The translations under genes were made by a program, and so were the position numbers. A model generated the notes under the pieces. The model was not told the DNA's origin. It did no database searches and was given only the letters and a program-made list of their open reading frames with translations. Shown in pieces: positions 21,051-30,788 of a stretch of DNA of 64,000 nucleotides. Numbering within the stretch: position 1 is the first letter of the stretch; the number at the start of each line of letters is the position of its first letter. Location: positions 62,001-126,000 of the forward strand of contig JAUIGN010000019.1 of NCBI GenBank assembly GCA_030430075.1, read 5' to 3'. Source of the stretch: a bacterium (GTDB lineage: Bacteria; Planctomycetota; Planctomycetia; Pirellulales; Pirellulaceae).

Positions 21051-21969
21051 ACGCCGCACCGTACGAGGCCGTATCGTTGCGGTCGCGGCTACGCTGAGCC
21101 TGCTCACGGCATGCGACGTGGCCCCGCCGCCAGCCACGGACCGCGCCGACAGCCAGGCGGGAAAAGCGCCGCCAACCGCGCTGGACGTCGGGATCGACGA
21201 AGGACAATACGACCCGCCTCCCCTGTATGCGGCAATCACCGACGAAGAAGTGGCTCGAGTACAGGCGCTGCTCGCTGCGGGCGAGGAGGTCAATCAACAC
21301 GACCCTGTATACGGAACGCCGCTGGTTGCCGCCTTGCAGGCAGAGAACGCCGAATTGGTGGATATCTTGTTGCGGGCAGGCGCCTCCCGTGCCGGAACGA
21401 GCGCCTATTTTCTCGAAGCCCGGGAACTCGTTGAGCGGGTCGGTGATGCCGAGTTCCGCCGGGTGGCGGACGACTTTGCCGCCCAGCAGGAAGCCACGCT
21501 ACGGCCCGCCGACGGCTTCCCCGCACTCCTGCTCTTCAACCTTCCCGCCGGTCGGGGCGAACCGCTGGTGCAGCAACACCAGGCATCCTTGCAGGAGCAA
21601 GGTTGGTTCCTTTTCCGCTTCGCTCGCGATGCACGGCGCCGCCAGGACATCGTCGGCCTGCTCCCGACGGCCGACAAGTACACCGTGATTGCGTATCTGG
21701 AAACCGACGGCCTGAACTATAACATCACGACCGAACGGATTATCGATTGGCTGAAACAGGTCGAAAAGAAGCATCCGTTCGTCATTACGGAAGCCGGTTT
21801 GGACTACGTGGGAGGTACGTTCCGCAACCCGATCGGGGCTCCGCGGCAATTGGCGGAACAGATGTTCGCTTTTTGCCCCGACATCGTCGATCAAGGCATC
21901 GGCTCCATCGCCCATCTTGCCGAAGAACTGGCCAAGCCGTCACCGGCCCTCTATCTCTGGTGGGACTAG
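21040..21969 (+). CDS. Lipoprotein with ankyrin-like repeats
   Basis: 309 residues. The TTG at 21040 overlaps the end of the amidohydrolase gene by 11 bases and is the only start that includes the basic leader and the lipobox LTAC (C25). A low-complexity linker follows, then two ankyrin-like repeats (PLYAAITDEEVARVQALLAAG and TPLVAALQAENAELVDILLRAGAS). The remaining 200 residues contain a DUF4253-like block (FPALLLFNLPAGRGEPLV ... DKYTVIAYLETDGLNYNI), named with low certainty. It is probably anchored in the outer or inner membrane and co-expressed with the amidohydrolase. Function unknown. Confidence 0.72.
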   Translation: MSSKRRTVRGRIVAVAATLSLLTACDVAPPPATDRADSQAGKAPPTALDVGIDEGQYDPPPLYAAITDEEVARVQALLAAGEEVNQHDPVYGTPLVAALQAENAELVDILLRAGASRAGTSAYFLEARELVERVGDAEFRRVADDFAAQQEATLRPADGFPALLLFNLPAGRGEPLVQQHQASLQEQGWFLFRFARDARRRQDIVGLLPTADKYTVIAYLETDGLNYNITTERIIDWLKQVEKKHPFVITEAGLDYVGGTFRNPIGAPRQLAEQMFAFCPDIVDQGIGSIAHLAEELAKPSPALYLWWD

Positions 21970-22358
21970 TTGAACAGCGCCAAGTTCGGAGGTTTCCACA
22001 ACATGCTGAAGCTGGCATCCGCATGCTATCGCAAGATGCTGTGCTTTTTGCCAGACATGGCGCTGTCCAACTAGCCGGACCGTCCGAATTGCGTCATGCC
22101 AAGCATGACCTACGGAACTACGGAACTGCGGAATGATGGATTTGCCGCTCGGCGCCGGCGCCCACGTCGGGCATGCTCGGCATGCCGTCGCACCCTGGAC
22201 CGGCCGAGTGGAACTGTCCGGGGTGGCAAGGCGCCCCCCGCGTCCGACGTGCGGCGTGCTCACCCGCGGTGGCGGTGGCCGGTCCGTTGCGATAGATTTG
22301 GCGGGCGTATAGTCCAGCGACGGTACTCATCGGCATCCCAGCATCGCGGAGGCGTCTT
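21970..22358. other. Intergenic region upstream of sulfatase gene
   Basis: No believable gene. It contains the palindrome at 22093-22109 followed by a degenerate run of CGGAACT-like repeats, and a second inverted repeat GGCATGCTCGGCATGCC near 22171. Confidence 0.6.
22093..22109. repeat. GTCATGC-type palindromic repeat
   Basis: GTCATGCCAAGCATGAC: seven-base arms around a three-base loop, followed by CTACGGAACTACGGAACT. Same family as 23844, 32203 and 61436. Confidence 0.85.
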
Positions 22359-23789
22359 ATGGCCGATCCACGGCCGAATATTATCTTCATCATCACGGAC
22401 CAGCAGCGCTACGACACGATCAACGCGTTGGGTTACGACTACATGGATACGCCCAACCTCGACCGGTTGGTTCACGAGGGCGTGTCGTTTACGGACTGCC
22501 ACGTGACAGCGGCTTCCTGCGCGCCGGCTCGGGCCAGCCTCTTCAAGGGATACTATCCCCACACCACCGGCATCCTCAAGAATGCCGATCGGTGGCGGCG
22601 GAGCTGGATCGAGTTGTTGAATGATTCGGGCTATCACTGCACGAACGTCGGCAAGATGCACAGTTGGCCATTCGAGACCGAATTGGGCTTCGACGAGCGG
22701 TACGTGGTCGAAAACAAGGATCGCTACCTCGAAGGCCGCTATTATTTTGACGAATGGGACAAAGCGCTGGCGGCGCGGGGGTTGGTCAAACAACAACGTG
22801 AGCTCTACCGCCAACTGCCCGATTATCGCCAACGGCTGGGCGCCTTCGAATGGAACTTGCCGGAAGATACGCACCCGGATATGTTCGTCGGCGACATGGC
22901 CCTGTGGTGGATCAACAGCTACCCGCCAACTCGCCCGCTCTTCCTGCAAATCGGCTTTCCCGGCCCTCATCCACCGTACGATCCCATTCCGAGCTACGCG
23001 GAACCGTACTTGAAGAAGGACCTGCCGCTGGGAGAAGTCACTCAGGAAGAGTTGGATAACCAACCGCCGCCATTCAAGGAACTGCGCGAACACAATGCCG
23101 AGATTGACCACGACTCCGTGGTCCTCGATTTGAACCCGACCCATGCGCAGCGGCATCGCCAACGGGCCTACTACCTGGCGAACATGACCATGATCGACCA
23201 GAAGGTAGGCCAGATCATGGGGGCCTTGGAGCGCCAAGGCTACCTGGAAAACGCCGTCGTGATCTTCACGTCGGACCACGGGGACTGTCTGACCGATCAT
23301 GGGCACAGTCAAAAGTGGACCATGTACGACCTGATCACCCGCATCCCGCTCTTGGTCTGGTCGCCCAATCGGTTTGAAGCGGGCAGGAAGATCGACGCGC
23401 TCTGCCAGCAGATGGACCTGGGGCCGACGATCCTGGAATTGGCCGGCATCCCGATCCCCCCGACGCTCGAAGCCACCACGATGCTGCCGGCCCTCGAAGG
23501 GGGATCCTGGAACGGCCGAAACTTCGTCTTCGCCGAACAAGCGAAAGACGGCATCCTGACCGGCTGTGAATTCATGACGATGGTCCGCAACAACGCCTGG
23601 AAGCTCGTCCATTTCCTGGATGAACCGTACGGCCAGTTGTTTGACTTGATTGACGACCCGGCAGAAGTCAACAACCGCTGGTCCGATCCGGACGCTCATT
23701 CGATGAAGCAGGAGTTGCTGGCCGTGCTGAGAGAATGGCGGATCCGTAGCGGCTTGCAGGCGGCCGACTGGGCGGCCGATTCTCGCTGA
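22359..23789 (+). CDS. Type I sulfatase (arylsulfatase-like)
   Basis: 476 residues with GGAGG seven bases upstream of ATG 22359. It shows the sulfatase metal motif IIFIITDQQRYD. The formylglycine signature C54-A-P-A-R58 sits in SCAPARASLFKGYYPH, where the cysteine would be converted to formylglycine. The second metal site VIFTSDHGD follows. No clear signal peptide is seen, so it may be cytoplasmic or use an unrecognised route. Planctomycetes carry many sulfatases used on sulfated polysaccharides, and the substrate here cannot be assigned. It is flanked on both sides by palindromic repeats. Confidence 0.93.
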   Translation: MADPRPNIIFIITDQQRYDTINALGYDYMDTPNLDRLVHEGVSFTDCHVTAASCAPARASLFKGYYPHTTGILKNADRWRRSWIELLNDSGYHCTNVGKMHSWPFETELGFDERYVVENKDRYLEGRYYFDEWDKALAARGLVKQQRELYRQLPDYRQRLGAFEWNLPEDTHPDMFVGDMALWWINSYPPTRPLFLQIGFPGPHPPYDPIPSYAEPYLKKDLPLGEVTQEELDNQPPPFKELREHNAEIDHDSVVLDLNPTHAQRHRQRAYYLANMTMIDQKVGQIMGALERQGYLENAVVIFTSDHGDCLTDHGHSQKWTMYDLITRIPLLVWSPNRFEAGRKIDALCQQMDLGPTILELAGIPIPPTLEATTMLPALEGGSWNGRNFVFAEQAKDGILTGCEFMTMVRNNAWKLVHFLDEPYGQLFDLIDDPAEVNNRWSDPDAHSMKQELLAVLREWRIRSGLQAADWAADSR

Positions 23790-23843
23790 TCGGCACGGCA
23801 CCATGCCAGGGCGGCGCGCGACGCTGCCAGAAGCACCGGGAAT

Positions 23844-23860
23844 GTCATGCAAAGCATGAC
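23844..23860. repeat. GTCATGC-type palindromic repeat
   Basis: GTCATGCAAAGCATGAC, preceded by GGGAAT and followed by CCAGGGAATGGCAGGAAT. It lies in the 118-base gap between the convergent sulfatase and apt genes. The core is identical to the copy at 61436. Confidence 0.88.
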
Positions 23861-23907
23861 CCAGGGAATGGCAGGAATCGCTACGGGGATGCTGTCGCGC
23901 CGGGGCA

Positions 23908-24438
23908 CTAATAGTGCAGCAAGCTGAACGACTCGTGGGGCTTGATTCGCTGTTCGCCCTGGAGGAAGTCAAGACAGATCAAGAAGCAGCAGCCGACAAC
24001 TTCGGCCCCGGTATTCTCCAGCAGTCGGCAGCAAGCTTCGACGGTGCCGCCGGTTGCCAGCAGGTCGTCCACAACCAGGACCCGCTGCCCGCTCGCCACC
24101 CCGTCAATGTGCATTTCCAACGTGTCGGTCCCATATTCCAACTCGTAGTGAAAGGCGTGTGTTTCGAAGGGCAGTTTTCCCGGTTTACGGACCGGCACGA
24201 AGCTGGCATTCAGCTCCAAAGCCAAGGGAGCGGCAAAAATGAACCCGCGGGCCTCGGCCGCGACGATCGCGTCAATCTGCCGGTCACGAAAGTGGTCGGC
24301 CATCCGCCGTATCACCGCGCGAAAAGCGGCCGGAGACGCCAACAGCGGAGTGATGTCCTTGAACACGATCCCCGGCTTGGGGAAGTCGGGGATATCTCGA
24401 ATGAATTGCTTGAGATCCAATGACGCGTCTTCCGGCAT
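23908..24438 (-). CDS. apt: Adenine phosphoribosyltransferase
   Basis: Converts adenine and PRPP to AMP in purine salvage. 176 residues from ATG 24438, with AAGGA about seven bases upstream on the minus strand. Hallmarks: [21 protein letters not shown] at the start, EARGFIF, KPGKLP, and the PRPP-binding loop [13 protein letters not shown]. Length and motifs are standard. It appears monocistronic, convergent with the sulfatase gene. Confidence 0.95.
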   Translation of the reverse strand: MPEDASLDLKQFIRDIPDFPKPGIVFKDITPLLASPAAFRAVIRRMADHFRDRQIDAIVAAEARGFIFAAPLALELNASFVPVRKPGKLPFETHAFHYELEYGTDTLEMHIDGVASGQRVLVVDDLLATGGTVEACCRLLENTGAEVVGCCFLICLDFLQGEQRIKPHESFSLLHY

Positions 24439-24884
24439 GCGGAGTCCTTCCTGACCAGCGAGGTGGGCGAAGCGGGAATGCGAAACCGACTCGGCGCCGG
24501 CCCGCGAGTTTCGTGATCTTCCCATCAGCGCGTGGCCAGATCAAGGGACCGGCTCAGGGGACCTGCAACAAAACCTGCGGCCAACGCTGTTGGCCGGCGG
24601 CCGAGCCGCGAGACAGTTGTCGACCAGGATCCAGCAGGCATGGGCACCGCCAGCCGGCAGCGGCGATACTTCGGAAGAGGTCGTGGATCGCGAAAATCGA
24701 CGGCGGCGATCCGCGTTACGGCGCACTTTGGGGGTCTCACCCGTCTCTCAGGCGACCGCAGGTTGCAGCCTGCGCGACCGCCTCGGGTGGCAGGGCCGCC
24801 TCCCGACAGAGAACGCGCCAACAAGCGGCTCGTCCCCGCTGACCGCCCCGGACACGTACGCCGCGTGTGCACGTCACCAAGGCG
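24439..24884. other. Intergenic region between apt and a small lipoprotein gene
   Basis: No gene supported. Several overlapping frames are Arg/Pro-rich shadows. The only structure noted is a short inverted repeat GCAGG-TTGCAG-CCTGC at 24758-24773. Confidence 0.5.
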
Positions 24885-25115
24885 TTAGTTGCCTTGTGCA
24901 GCCTGATCGGCGTCGAAGGCCTTCATCGCGGCCGATTCATTGGCCAGTTTGTTTTCCGAGCCCGGTGCGAAGTACTGCACGTCATCGCTGAGATAGTACG
25001 GGCTGGGCAACGACTGACCGGCGATATGCGACTGACAGCCAGTTGCACCCAGCGCCGTCAAGCCCATTCCCAGCAATACGGCCTTCGTCAAGTGGCGAGT
25101 GGTGGTGAGGTTCAT
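24885..25115 (-). CDS. Small lipoprotein (76 aa)
   Basis: A hydrophobic leader ending in the lipobox LGATGC puts the acylated cysteine at residue 27. The mature part is only about 50 residues: QSHIAGQSLPSPYYLSDDVQYFAPGSENKLA... with a charged helical end. Short lipoproteins with a PSPYYLxDDVQYF block are familiar to me from planctomycete genomes, but no function is known. The start ATG at 25115 has only a weak purine-rich upstream sequence. Confidence 0.78.
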   Translation of the reverse strand: MNLTTTRHLTKAVLLGMGLTALGATGCQSHIAGQSLPSPYYLSDDVQYFAPGSENKLANESAAMKAFDADQAAQGN

Positions 25116-25662
25116 GGTTGGGTTCTCTCGATAGAATCGGCTTAATCGTTACAGTTTATCGGCCGCCGATTTCTGCCGGCTTGAAGAGAAAAACGGAAAA
25201 ACCTGCGTAATCCTCAGCGAGGTCGCCGCGGCCCCGGTTTCTCGCCGGATTCTACCGAGTGGGGTATGATGACAATATCGGGGACAAGATACCTACCTGG
25301 TCAGGTCACCGAATTCGACGTGCTAGCGATTCGGCTTCGCCCAGCGTGGGGTGGCCCAGCGTCGGGTGGCCCAGCGTCGGGTGGCCCAGTGCTGGGTCGA
25401 GGGCGATGAATTCCTCTTTGGACCAAACGCTGCTCGTCAACGGTCAAGAGGCAGCCTGCTGGCGCACGTGGCGCGCCCACGGCTGGGAACTGAAGCGTCC
25501 ACGTTCTGGCAAATGTAACCGATGAATGACGGGAAACGAGATCACGCCCCAATCGCGCCACGGGTTCCGGCTAAGCGCGGGTCGCCACGAGTGGTCCCAT
25601 CGGCCCGTTGTCACACGACCGGTTATCGTTCAATCGTTCCGGGCCCCAGGGAGAAGTTCGAA
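25116..25662. other. Divergent intergenic region with tandem repeat
   Basis: Separates the minus-strand lipoprotein from the plus-strand CHAT-like gene and should contain both promoters. It includes the 15-bp array at 25339-25398. An open frame running through the array would give a repetitive SVGWP peptide and is not called. Confidence 0.55.
25339..25398. repeat. 15-bp tandem repeat, four copies
   Basis: Units GCCCAGCGTGGGGTG, GCCCAGCGTCGGGTG (twice) and GCCCAGTGCTGGGTC are contiguous with no spacers. The period is a multiple of three but the frame is not convincing as a gene. Confidence 0.92.
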
Positions 25663-28600
25663 ATGAGACGGAATCGCGAACGCGCCCATCGATGTTGCCT
25701 GGTAGGGCTCCTGTTGGCGGGGCTCCTGTTGGCGGCGACAACCCTTCTCCCGCGAGAGGCGATGGCCCAGTTTGGGACGGGGCTGCCGGCCCGCGAGTAT
25801 CCGGGCTTGGACTACTACCAGGCGATGGATGAATACCTCGACGGCGATTTTCGTTCGGCCCTGCGAGATTTCCGGGCAGCCGGCAACTCCGGTATCAAGA
25901 CGGACCAGGGCCGCTGGGTTGACTCGATTTGCTACCACACGATGGTCGGCGAGAGCCTGTTTCAACTGGGCGATCTCCCTTCGGCTCTGGAACAGTACAC
26001 ACAGGCGTTGAACCTGTTGATTGCGCACCGGCATTGGATGCTGCGCGTCGACTTCCCGGCGTTGGGGCCCGACAACCGCAGCGGTCGCCGACCGGTGACT
26101 TGGGGGCCGAGCGGCAGGGCGACCAACCTGGGGCGGTTTCCCTACAAGTATCCCATTCTTCAGGGCCGTCCTGACAACGAGCGTGTGATTCAGCAGGGTG
26201 GCGTGGTCGCGTTGCCCGAGTTCTATATGATCAACGCGCACGAGATCGCGCGCTGCAGTGCGGTGGCCATTCGCCGTCGCCGCCAGATCATGGGGATCGC
26301 CTGCCCTCACGATCCTCTCACCACACAAGTCTTGCAAGCGCTGTCGTTGCGGCCGGCTCCACCCAACCACTGGTCGCAAGCTTGGGTCAGCGTGCAGCTT
26401 GGAATGGCCTACGCTGCGGCCGGCAAGACGGAAACGGCGATCAGCGAGCTGAGCCGTGGGATTCAGGTCGGCGAAGCCTTTGATCACCCGCTGACCCCGG
26501 TCACCCTGTTGCAATTGGGACAAATCGCCTTCGAACAAAAGCAGTTCGGGCCGGCGGCGAATTATTTCTTCGAAGCAACCATTAGCGGCGCGCTGTTCGA
26601 GCAATACGATGTCGTCGAAGAGGCCTTCCGGGCCGGACTGCTAACGCATCTGGTGACCGGCCAAAAGGGCCTCTATCCGCCGTTGGCCGCCGCCACGGAC
26701 TGGGCGCAGCGAGAATCGCGCTGGCTGGAGGTTTCACTGCTGCTGGCGGCCGCGCAGAATTCGTCAGAAATCAATGAAACGGGAGCAGCGGCTGCCTTTG
26801 TCGAGCAAGCTCGACGCCGCGCCGCACGTTCCCAAATTCTGCTCGGCGCGGTCGGCGCACGGATGCAATATGCCAACGCGTTGGTCAATTACCAGGCAGG
26901 CAACCTGCAGGCGGGGGACGCGGCATTCAGTTCGTTGCTGGCGTACCAGAGCAAGTCCTCGTTTCGGTTGTTTGAAATCGGCCTGGTCGATCGACTCTAC
27001 ACCGGTGGGGCGGTGACGGACAGGATTGCCGATGGGCTTTATCAACGAGCGCTCCGCGAGCCGGGTGCATCCGACTGGGCCGTCGATCCCGTCGAAACCC
27101 TCTCCGTCGTGCTGACGCCCCATCTGCCGGCGTTGGAACATTGGTTCGAAGCATCGCTGGAACGCAAGGAGCCGCAGCGGGCCATCGAGATTGCCGACCG
27201 TATCCGGCGGCACCGGTTCTACACGACGCTACCGATGGGTGGGCGACTGCTGGCCCTGCGGTGGGTCTTGGAAGCGCCGTCGGAGACCATCGGACCGGAG
27301 GCCGTGTTGCAACGGCAGGACCTGATGGGCGCCTATCCCAAGTACGCCGCCTTGTCGAAGCAGGCCGCCGCCATCAAAGAGAACCTCCAGGCGGGACCGT
27401 TGCTGCCGACAGACGATGACGCCCGCCGCGCGCAGTCAAGCGCCCTGCAGGAGCTTGCCCAGCTCAGCCTTGCGCAGGAAGTCCTGTTGCGAGAAATGGC
27501 CCTGCGGCGTTCCGCGTCGGACTTCGTATTCCCCCCGCCACTCGACTTCAAGAAGCTTCAAGCAGCACTCCCCGAGAACCAATTGGTTCTCTCGTTTCTG
27601 AATACGTCGCGCGGCGCCTACGCCTTCTTGCTGGGAAAATCGAATTACTCGACGTGGCAGTTGGAAGCACCCGCCAAGGTACGCGCCCAGGCGGCAGCAT
27701 TCCTCCGGTCGCTAGGGCACTTGGACGGAAACCAGGCCATTGAGGTCCAGAAGTTTGCGGACCCAACCTGGCAAGAGATCGGGAAAGAATTTCTGCGGCG
27801 GTTGGTGAACAACGCCAACGCCAGTGTCTGGGACAAATTCGATGAACTCGTGGTCGTCCCCGACGGCCCCTTGTGGTATGTCCCTTTCGAGTCATTGCAG
27901 ATCGCCGAAGATTCCGGTTCGGTCCCCCTCATTTCCAAGGTCCGCATCCGCTACGTGCCGACCGTCTCGCTGTCGCTGCCCGATGCGCGGCGAGCGGGTC
28001 CCGTCGCCGAAACGGCCGTGGTTGCCGGCGCCCTGTTTCCCCGCACGCCCCCGGAAATCACCGACATGGCCGTGGCAGATCTGAAGTCCGGGCTGCCCCG
28101 AGTCACCCGGCTGACCGACCCCTTGCCGGCATCGTCTCACGTCTTCTCGCCACTCTGCGACCGCGTCTTGGTTCTCGACGATATGCTCGATCGCTCGCGG
28201 GGTCCCTACGATTGGGCGCCCTTGCAGGTCGATCGGGGCAAAGCAGGCAGTACGTTGGACAGTTGGCTGGCGCTGCCCTGGGGCGCACCGCAACAGCTTG
28301 TTCTCCCCGGATTTCATACAGCAGCCGAAGACGGGTTGAAGCGACGGACGTCTGGAGACGAGATGTTCCTGGCGATCACCGGCATGATGGCCACCGGCAC
28401 CCGGACCATCTTGCTCAGCCGCTGGCGCACCGGGGGTCAGTCGAGCTTTGATCTGATGCGTGAATTCACCCAGGAACTGCCCTACACGGTGGCCGCAGAC
28501 GCCTGGCAGCGAAGCGTGCAACTGATCCGCGCCAGCGAACTTGATCTGGCTCGCGAGCCACGTGTCAAGGAAGAAAGGCTGGACCGAGCCCCCAATGCGG

Positions 28601-28692
28601 ACCATCCGTTCTTCTGGTCGGGCTATCTGTTGGTCGACACCGGTCTGCACCCGCTGCCCGGCGGCCCCGACGCAGTGGCGGACGCCAAGTAG
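25663..28692 (+). CDS. Exported TPR-like protein with C-terminal CHAT-like domain lacking apparent catalytic residues
   Basis: 1009 residues from ATG 25663, with GGAGAAG about seven bases upstream. A signal peptide (LLLAGLLLAATTLLPREAMAQ) precedes helical repeats of TPR type (about 45-500). The last third resembles a CHAT (caspase HetF-associated with TPR) domain: FDELVVVPDGPLWYVPFESL, then LVLPGFHTAAEDG...GDEMFLAITGMMATGTRTILLSRWR. In active CHAT proteases this second block reads L-S-A-C-x-T-G and is preceded by a H-x-x-x-H-G block. Here the cysteine position is occupied by FH and no matching histidine block was found. It is probably a non-catalytic CHAT protein with a scaffold or binding role. 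Monocistronic. Confidence 0.83.
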   Translation: MRRNRERAHRCCLVGLLLAGLLLAATTLLPREAMAQFGTGLPAREYPGLDYYQAMDEYLDGDFRSALRDFRAAGNSGIKTDQGRWVDSICYHTMVGESLFQLGDLPSALEQYTQALNLLIAHRHWMLRVDFPALGPDNRSGRRPVTWGPSGRATNLGRFPYKYPILQGRPDNERVIQQGGVVALPEFYMINAHEIARCSAVAIRRRRQIMGIACPHDPLTTQVLQALSLRPAPPNHWSQAWVSVQLGMAYAAAGKTETAISELSRGIQVGEAFDHPLTPVTLLQLGQIAFEQKQFGPAANYFFEATISGALFEQYDVVEEAFRAGLLTHLVTGQKGLYPPLAAATDWAQRESRWLEVSLLLAAAQNSSEINETGAAAAFVEQARRRAARSQILLGAVGARMQYANALVNYQAGNLQAGDAAFSSLLAYQSKSSFRLFEIGLVDRLYTGGAVTDRIADGLYQRALREPGASDWAVDPVETLSVVLTPHLPALEHWFEASLERKEPQRAIEIADRIRRHRFYTTLPMGGRLLALRWVLEAPSETIGPEAVLQRQDLMGAYPKYAALSKQAAAIKENLQAGPLLPTDDDARRAQSSALQELAQLSLAQEVLLREMALRRSASDFVFPPPLDFKKLQAALPENQLVLSFLNTSRGAYAFLLGKSNYSTWQLEAPAKVRAQAAAFLRSLGHLDGNQAIEVQKFADPTWQEIGKEFLRRLVNNANASVWDKFDELVVVPDGPLWYVPFESLQIAEDSGSVPLISKVRIRYVPTVSLSLPDARRAGPVAETAVVAGALFPRTPPEITDMAVADLKSGLPRVTRLTDPLPASSHVFSPLCDRVLVLDDMLDRSRGPYDWAPLQVDRGKAGSTLDSWLALPWGAPQQLVLPGFHTAAEDGLKRRTSGDEMFLAITGMMATGTRTILLSRWRTGGQSSFDLMREFTQELPYTVAADAWQRSVQLIRASELDLAREPRVKEERLDRAPNADHPFFWSGYLLVDTGLHPLPGGPDAVADAK

Positions 28693-28903
28693 CCGGCCGC
28701 TGGGCATCCTTTTCTGCCCTCTGTGGCACAATTTCTTCCTCCGCGGCGAAACCTGCCGGTGGAATCCGGGTTTAACTTCAGCACGGCCGGCGGTTCATCG
28801 GGGCGACACGGTGGTTGTTCCCAATGATCGGCGCCTGGCGACGGCGAACATGCTGCCGCGCTGAACCATCGATGCTGCTCCACGTTTTCAAGGGAACCCA
28901 GTC

Positions 28904-30559
28904 ATGCGGATTTCTAACTACCAGGCACGGCTCCTGTTGCTACTGGCCCTGGCACTGAACGTTTTCGCGGCGCGTGTCGCGCGAGCGGCTGACGCGACGT
29001 CCGCAGATTCTGCGTCGGCGGTCGCGGCCGAGGTCGATCGGTCGTTGGATGCTCGATTTTCGACAGCCACGGCGCCGCCGGTCGGCCTGGCCGACGATGC
29101 AACCTTCCTCCGCCGTGCGTTCCTGGATCTGATCGGCAAATTGCCGACGTCCAACGATGTGCTCGCTTTCTCCCTGGATCCGTCGACCGACAAACGCCAC
29201 CAACTTGTGGACACCTTGCTCGCGGACCCTGCGTTTGGAGAAAACTGGGCCCGCTACTGGCGTGATGTCATTCTCTACCGTCGGACGGAAGAACGGGCAC
29301 TGTTTACCCGCACGGCAGTGACCGATTATCTCAGCAAGCAGTTCAATCAGAACACGTCCTGGGCCCAGGTCGCCACCGCGTTCATGACCGCCACCGGTAA
29401 TGTGCGCGAGGACGGTTCGACCGCACTGATCATGGCCCAATCGGGAAAACCGGAGGACGTCACGGCAGAGGTGGCCAGGATCTTTCTGGGGATTCAGATC
29501 CAATGCGCCCAGTGCCATGACCATCCGACCGACCGTTGGAAACGCGAACAGTTTCATCAGTTGGCGGCATTTTTTCCCCGAGTAGCGATCCGCCCGGACC
29601 GCAGCGGTGCACAACCGACGTTCCACGTCGTCGTCAACGACCAGCCGTTCCGATTCCGCCGTCGCACCAACAACAACAACCGCTATCGAGGTACGTTGGA
29701 GCATCATATGCCCGACCTGGAAAATCCCTCGGCGGAAGGCACCCTGATGCAGCCGGTCTTCTTCGTGTCCGGCAAAACGTTGCCGACGGGGACTCGTGAT
29801 GCCGATCGACGCGGTGCGTTGGCCGAGTGGATCACGGCACCGTCGAATCCCTGGTTTGCGAAGGCCTATGTGAATCGTATCTGGTCCGAGCTGGTCGGTG
29901 AGGGCTTCTACGAGCCGATCGACGACATGGGCCCCGAACGCGAGTGCTCGGCGCCCGAAGCACTTGACTATCTGGCGGACCAATTCGCCAAGTCCGGGTA
30001 CGATACGAAGTGGTTGTATCGAACCATCATGGCGACGGCCGCCTATCAGCGTCAAAGCCGCAGCCGCCGCGACTTCGACGAAGAGCCGTTCCGTGCGAAT
30101 TGCCCGCAGCGTCTGCGCGGAGACCAGTTATTCGACTCGCTGGTCGCTGCCCTCGACCTGGAGACCCGGATTCCACCACGCGCACGTGGCCGCGGCGGAT
30201 CTCGCCAGGCGCGCGACCCGAGGACGGTCTTCAACCTCGCGTTTGGCTACGACCCCAGCGATCCGCGCGGCGAGATTGGCGGTTCCATCCAACAAGCGCT
30301 GGCGATCATGAATTCCCCGTTCATCAATCAGGGAATCAGCGCGAGGCGCCAGGACGGGCTCGGTGCGCTCCTGCGAGACAACCCGCAAGACAACGATGCA
30401 CTCGTCGAACTATACCTGAAGGTGATGGCTCGCGGCCCGACCGACAAGGAAACACAGACATGCCTGGACTACATCCGCCAAGTCGGTGATCGGACCGAGG
30501 CGTTCGAAGACATTACCTGGTCCCTGGTTAATTCGACCGAGTTCATCCATCGCAACTAG
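28904..30559 (+). CDS. DUF1549/DUF1553 protein, short form
   Basis: 551 residues with AAGGG nine bases before ATG 28904. A signal peptide (LLLLLALALNVFAARVARA) is followed directly by DUF1549 (about 40-250, FLRRAFLDLIGKLPT) with a heme-type C201-A-Q-C204-H205 and DHPTDRWKREQFHQLAAFF. DUF1553 comes next (about 295-551, PWFAKAYVNRIWSELVGEGFYEP). It lacks the Big-2 and first cytochrome segments of the paralogue at 5136. It precedes a DUF1501 gene, the standard planctomycete pairing, and the two are likely an operon across a 229-base gap. Function unproven. Confidence 0.9.
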   Translation: MRISNYQARLLLLLALALNVFAARVARAADATSADSASAVAAEVDRSLDARFSTATAPPVGLADDATFLRRAFLDLIGKLPTSNDVLAFSLDPSTDKRHQLVDTLLADPAFGENWARYWRDVILYRRTEERALFTRTAVTDYLSKQFNQNTSWAQVATAFMTATGNVREDGSTALIMAQSGKPEDVTAEVARIFLGIQIQCAQCHDHPTDRWKREQFHQLAAFFPRVAIRPDRSGAQPTFHVVVNDQPFRFRRRTNNNNRYRGTLEHHMPDLENPSAEGTLMQPVFFVSGKTLPTGTRDADRRGALAEWITAPSNPWFAKAYVNRIWSELVGEGFYEPIDDMGPERECSAPEALDYLADQFAKSGYDTKWLYRTIMATAAYQRQSRSRRDFDEEPFRANCPQRLRGDQLFDSLVAALDLETRIPPRARGRGGSRQARDPRTVFNLAFGYDPSDPRGEIGGSIQQALAIMNSPFINQGISARRQDGLGALLRDNPQDNDALVELYLKVMARGPTDKETQTCLDYIRQVGDRTEAFEDITWSLVNSTEFIHRN

Positions 30560-30788
30560 CAGGACCGTGGCAGGCAGGCTCGTCGCCATGGCCGCCACTC
30601 GCGCGGCGACAGCAGGCGGCCGGCGCCACGGTCAAGGCGCGGAGTTCGATTTTGGTGCCCGCATTCTGAGTACGCTTCCGAGCGACGGACGAAGCTGACC
30701 GCGGGTGTTCACGACGCCCCCATTCGCCGTCGCGCGACACGGCAACGGACCATTTTCAAGATCAATCGTCTTATCTAAAGGTTTTGCC

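Noticed and set aside
22260-23972. Minus-strand open frame of 570 codons over the sulfatase gene
   Set aside because: Antisense shadow in GC-rich DNA; the sulfatase motifs on the plus strand are decisive.
25259-25525. 88-codon plus-strand frame across the 15-bp repeats (SVGWP repeats)
   Set aside because: No ribosome site or family; the peptide is just the translated tandem repeat.
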